64,000 nt of DNA from Bacteroidota bacterium (lineage in GTDB: Bacteria > Bacteroidota > Bacteroidia > Chitinophagales > Saprospiraceae), in the NCBI GenBank assembly GCA_018222965.1, contig JAAEZH010000023.1, positions 25,221-89,220 on the forward strand, given 5' to 3'. Made by a program: the position numbers and the translations under genes. Each line of letters opens with the position of its first letter. The stretch's first letter is position 1. Below, piece after piece: positions 61,360 through 64,000 of the stretch. Under the pieces are notes generated by a model. The model saw nothing but the letters and a program-made list of their open reading frames with translations. It was not told the origin of the DNA and did no database searches.

Positions 61360-62369
61360 GCATGCTGGCTACCGGCCAGTACATCTTCCTTTTCGGCATA
61401 AACATCCCGAATTTCTTCCAATATGTCAAACAATACCTCCGGATCATGTTCCGTCACCAGTTTAGTACGGAATGGTTTGATGTTTGGGAATCCCCGGAAG
61501 TAATTGGTATAATGTCTCCGCATTTCCAAAACGCCCAGTTTGTCGCCTTTCCACTCCAGAGAATGGCGCAAATGCTGACTGGCTGCAGCCACTCTTTCGG
61601 TAACAGTAGGAGGATCGAGTATCTCGCCGGTTTTGATGTAGTGTTTTATTTCGCGGAAAATCCAGGGGTTTCCAATACTGGCACGTCCGATCATGACGCC
61701 ATCTACCCCATAGCGATTTTTATATTCCACCGCCTTTTGCGGACTGTCGATGTCTCCATTTCCGAAAATGGGTATATGAATTTTAGGGTTTTGAGCGATT
61801 TTTCCGATTAAGGTCCAATCTGCTTCTCCCTTATACATTTGCTTTCGGGTACGACCGTGGATCGACAATGCTTTAATTCCAACATCCTGCAATCGTTCGG
61901 CTACCTCCTCAATGTATTTGGTATTGTCATCCCACCCCAGACGGGTTTTTACGGTTACCGGGAGTTTGGTAGAATCTACCACCGCTTTTGTCAGTTCCAC
62001 CATCCGGGGAATGTCTTGCAGGATACCTGCACCAGCCATTTTGCAAACGACTTTCTTTACCGGACACCCAAAATTGATATCGAGCACTTCCGGTTGAGCT
62101 TCTTCTACGATTTCGGCTGCCCGCATCATAGAATCCAGCTTGGCACCAAATATTTGAACACCGATGGGGCGTTCTTCCGGGTAAATATCAAGTTTCTGGA
62201 CACTTTTGGTGGCATCGCGGATCAGGCCTTCAACAGAGATAAACTCCGTATACATCATGTCACAGCCCTGATCCTTGCACAACGCACGGAATGGCGGGTC
62301 ACTCACATCTTCCATGGGAGCAAGCAAAAGTGGAAAATCTCCCAACTCAACAGATCCAATCTTAACCAT
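61356..62369 (-). CDS. dusB: tRNA-dihydrouridine synthase B
   Basis: 337 residues. The FMN-barrel has [53 protein letters not shown] with the catalytic Cys, [35 protein letters not shown], and [17 protein letters not shown]. These are the classic DusB motifs. It reduces uridine to dihydrouridine in tRNA D-loops with NADPH. It is first in the dusB-cca operon. Bases 62370-62560 upstream contain a TTCGCCGAA copy at 62417. Confidence 0.93.
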   Translation of the reverse strand: MVKIGSVELGDFPLLLAPMEDVSDPPFRALCKDQGCDMMYTEFISVEGLIRDATKSVQKLDIYPEERPIGVQIFGAKLDSMMRAAEIVEEAQPEVLDINFGCPVKKVVCKMAGAGILQDIPRMVELTKAVVDSTKLPVTVKTRLGWDDNTKYIEEVAERLQDVGIKALSIHGRTRKQMYKGEADWTLIGKIAQNPKIHIPIFGNGDIDSPQKAVEYKNRYGVDGVMIGRASIGNPWIFREIKHYIKTGEILDPPTVTERVAAASQHLRHSLEWKGDKLGVLEMRRHYTNYFRGFPNIKPFRTKLVTEHDPEVLFDILEEIRDVYAEKEDVLAGSQHA

Positions 62370-62524
62370 AGCATTTTAAATTGACCGCAAAAATAACAAA
62401 AAACAATGTAGGAAAATTCGCCGAAAGGCGCCTAATTGCCGATAATCAGGTATGATTACCCCAATCGGAAAAGAATAAACTCAGAATTAAAAAAGCATAA
62501 TCTTTTCTATCCGAGGGATTGTCT

Positions 62525-62532
62525 TATTTTTG
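62525..62532 (+). promoter_or_regulatory. -7 promoter element of nhaD
   Basis: TATTTTTG fits TAnnTTTG exactly, 28 bp before the ATG. A TTTT at 62503 lies at about the -33 distance but is not TTG. Confidence 0.45.
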
Positions 62533-62560
62533 GGCCGTTCTTTTTCTCTCACCAAACTGA

Positions 62561-63928
62561 ATGCCCGTCATGCTTACAGGGGTTATCATTTGTTTTATCC
62601 TGGGATACATTGCGATTGTATTTGAACATCCGCTTAAGTTGGACAAAACAGTTCCGGCTTTGTTAATGGGTGCAGCCTGTTGGGCCCTGGTTTCATTGGG
62701 TCATCTGGATGTCGTTGACCATCATGGTGCCGTTGCTCACGGCGATGGCCACGGAACGGATCACATGCTCGACGTACTCCTTCATCACATCGGGAAGGTT
62801 GCCGAGATTCTGTTCTTCCTCATTGGAGCCATGACAATCGTAGAAATCGTCGATCTGCACAAAGGATTTTCGGTCATCACCAACCGAATTCAGACGACCA
62901 GCAAGCGCCGGATGCTCATCCTAATTAGTGTTCTGGCTTTCTTTTTGTCTGCTACTCTGGACAATCTGGCTGCTACCATCGTATTAGTATCCTTATTAAG
63001 AAGACTGGTACCCGTTAAGGAGGAAAGGATATGGTTTGTAAGTTTAGCCGTTATCGCAGCCAATGCCGGCGGAGCCTGGTCACCGATTGGTGATGTAACC
63101 ACTACCATGTTGTGGATCGGAAAAAAGGTGGGTACTGTGGGATTGATCGAACACCTCGTACTTCCCTCCCTGGTTTGCGTTGCGATACCGGTAATCATCG
63201 CGTCCTTTACCAAGCCTTTCCAGGGAAACATCTCCCCTTCCAACCGGGATTTTGATTCCAAGATCAAAGAAGAAAAACTACTCAGCAGCCGCACCATGTT
63301 GTTTGTGGGTGTCGGAGCACTTGTATTTGTGCCAATATTTAAGTCCATTACCCATTTGCCTCCTTATGTAGGGATGATGCTTTCTCTGGGTATTGTTTGG
63401 CTGGTTTCGGAATACATCCATCCGGAGGAGAATTTTAATCCGGAAGACAAACATCATTACTCGGCACACAAGGCCTTATCCAGGATCGAATTGTCGAGTA
63501 TTCTTTTCTTCCTCGGAATTCTGGTAGCCGTTGCAGCTCTTGAGTCCATCGCCGTTACCGGACCGACCGGAGAGCAGGTAGGGATGCTCAAAGCCATGGC
63601 CCAAAACCTGCAGGTAGCCATACCCAATCAGGATATTGTGGTCCTCCTGCTGGGAGTACTCTCAGCCATTATTGACAATGTACCCCTTGTAGCTGCTTCC
63701 ATGGGTATGTATGAATTTCCGATGGATGCCAAGATCTGGCACTTTATTGCCTATTCTGCCGGCACCGGTGGTAGTATGCTTATCATTGGTTCTGCAGCTG
63801 GAGTTGCAGCTATGGGTATGGAGCGTATTGACTTCATCTGGTATCTCAAGAATATTACCTGGCTGGCTTTCCTCGGATTTATCGGAGGAGCCCTGACTTT
63901 CCTTGGCATGTACTACCTGATCTGGTAA
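62561..63928 (+). CDS. nhaD: NhaD-type Na+/H+ antiporter
   Basis: 455 residues from the ATG at 62561 (a second at 62570, giving MLTGVIICFIL, is also plausible). About 12 TM helices. ATLDNLAATIVLVSLLRRL and ANAGGAWSPIGDVTTTMLWIG, with SAIIDNVPLVAASMGMY near the end, are the ArsB/NhaD ion-binding motifs. A His-rich loop (~46-72, GHLDVVDHHGAVAHGDGHG) is inserted between TM2 and TM3. It exports Na+ in exchange for H+, maintaining ion balance, and fits the Na+-cycle suggested by the oad operon. It is monocistronic, with a promoter and a strong terminator. Confidence 0.92.
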   Translation: MPVMLTGVIICFILGYIAIVFEHPLKLDKTVPALLMGAACWALVSLGHLDVVDHHGAVAHGDGHGTDHMLDVLLHHIGKVAEILFFLIGAMTIVEIVDLHKGFSVITNRIQTTSKRRMLILISVLAFFLSATLDNLAATIVLVSLLRRLVPVKEERIWFVSLAVIAANAGGAWSPIGDVTTTMLWIGKKVGTVGLIEHLVLPSLVCVAIPVIIASFTKPFQGNISPSNRDFDSKIKEEKLLSSRTMLFVGVGALVFVPIFKSITHLPPYVGMMLSLGIVWLVSEYIHPEENFNPEDKHHYSAHKALSRIELSSILFFLGILVAVAALESIAVTGPTGEQVGMLKAMAQNLQVAIPNQDIVVLLLGVLSAIIDNVPLVAASMGMYEFPMDAKIWHFIAYSAGTGGSMLIIGSAAGVAAMGMERIDFIWYLKNITWLAFLGFIGGALTFLGMYYLIW

Positions 63929-63956
63929 ATGCGTTGGAATAAAATAAACATGAGTC

Positions 63957-64000
63957 ATCCCGAATTTTCCAATGATTGGAAGATTCGGGATTCTTTTTTT
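63957..64000 (+). terminator. Rho-independent terminator after nhaD
   Basis: A near-perfect 17-base inverted repeat beginning ATCCCGAATTTTCCAAT, one mismatch, short loop, then TTCTTTTTTT to the window edge. Confidence 0.85.

Overview
This 64 kb window comes from a Bacteroidota chromosome. Supporting signs are a type IX secretion C-terminal sorting domain protein, TonB-dependent receptor and beta-barrel genes with CarboxypepD-like N-termini, DUF6089 and DUF2167 proteins, an SDR-type threonine dehydrogenase near kbl, NhaD, almost no Shine-Dalgarno sequences, and -7 promoter boxes of the TAnnTTTG type. A member of Saprospiria (Lewinella or Phaeodactylibacter-like) is my guess from overall style only. 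No rRNA, tRNA, CRISPR array, integrase, transposase or phage gene was seen. The window looks like core chromosome with a few accessory operons.

Layout. 1-5.7 kb: 3' end of ornithine aminotransferase, then a large TPR protein followed by an outer-membrane beta-barrel. 5.7-12.5 kb: a 50-residue Lys/Cys-rich small protein, an SGNH hydrolase, and a leftward run recQ, glycosyltransferase, carbamoyltransferase, DUF5989, SxtJ resembling the sxtIJK module. 12.5-17.8 kb: exported beta-helix and DUF6089 proteins, then a cNMP/CBS/DUF294 nucleotidyltransferase coupled to a DnaQ-type exonuclease. 17.8-27.4 kb: an inactive papain-like protein, propionyl-CoA carboxylase beta, a methyltransferase, a GT39-TPR membrane protein, an aminotransferase, DUF2167 and a MATE transporter. 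27.6-33.6 kb: oligopeptidase B, a solo HsdR N-terminal domain protein, and threonine catabolism (tdh, an exported Gfo/Idh protein, kbl). 33.8-41.5 kb: a TonB-dependent receptor with a possible metal-regulator box, aspartate kinase, and a Na+-pumping decarboxylase (oadG-oadA-oadB). 41.5-46.7 kb: SRPBCC and HI0933-type flavoprotein genes, and a giant M56/BlaR1-like protein lacking its zinc site.

46.8-52.8 kb is the most unusual part: a leftward five-gene operon coding for two coiled-coil proteins (one with membrane anchors, PspA-like in style), a periplasmic binding protein fused to an OmpA peptidoglycan-binding domain and anchored in the inner membrane, an ABC permease with two cadherin-like domains inserted in its first periplasmic loop, and its ATPase. 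I infer an ABC machine attached to the cell wall, with an envelope-stress or sensing role rather than plain nutrient uptake. 53-64 kb: a GT2, aldo/keto reductase and flavoprotein overlap group, arginine deiminase, a thioesterase, a T9SS cargo protein, YihY, a dusB-cca pair, and NhaD.

At the DNA level there are four repeat systems. A near-palindromic 17-mer (GCCTTTCGGCGAAAGCC and close variants) recurs across the window in many reading frames inside unrelated genes. A 16-bp modular palindromic repeat lies upstream of three rightward genes. A 9-bp tandem repeat occurs at two intergenic sites. Two clusters of longer dispersed repeat remnants lie at 33.7 and 43.5 kb.
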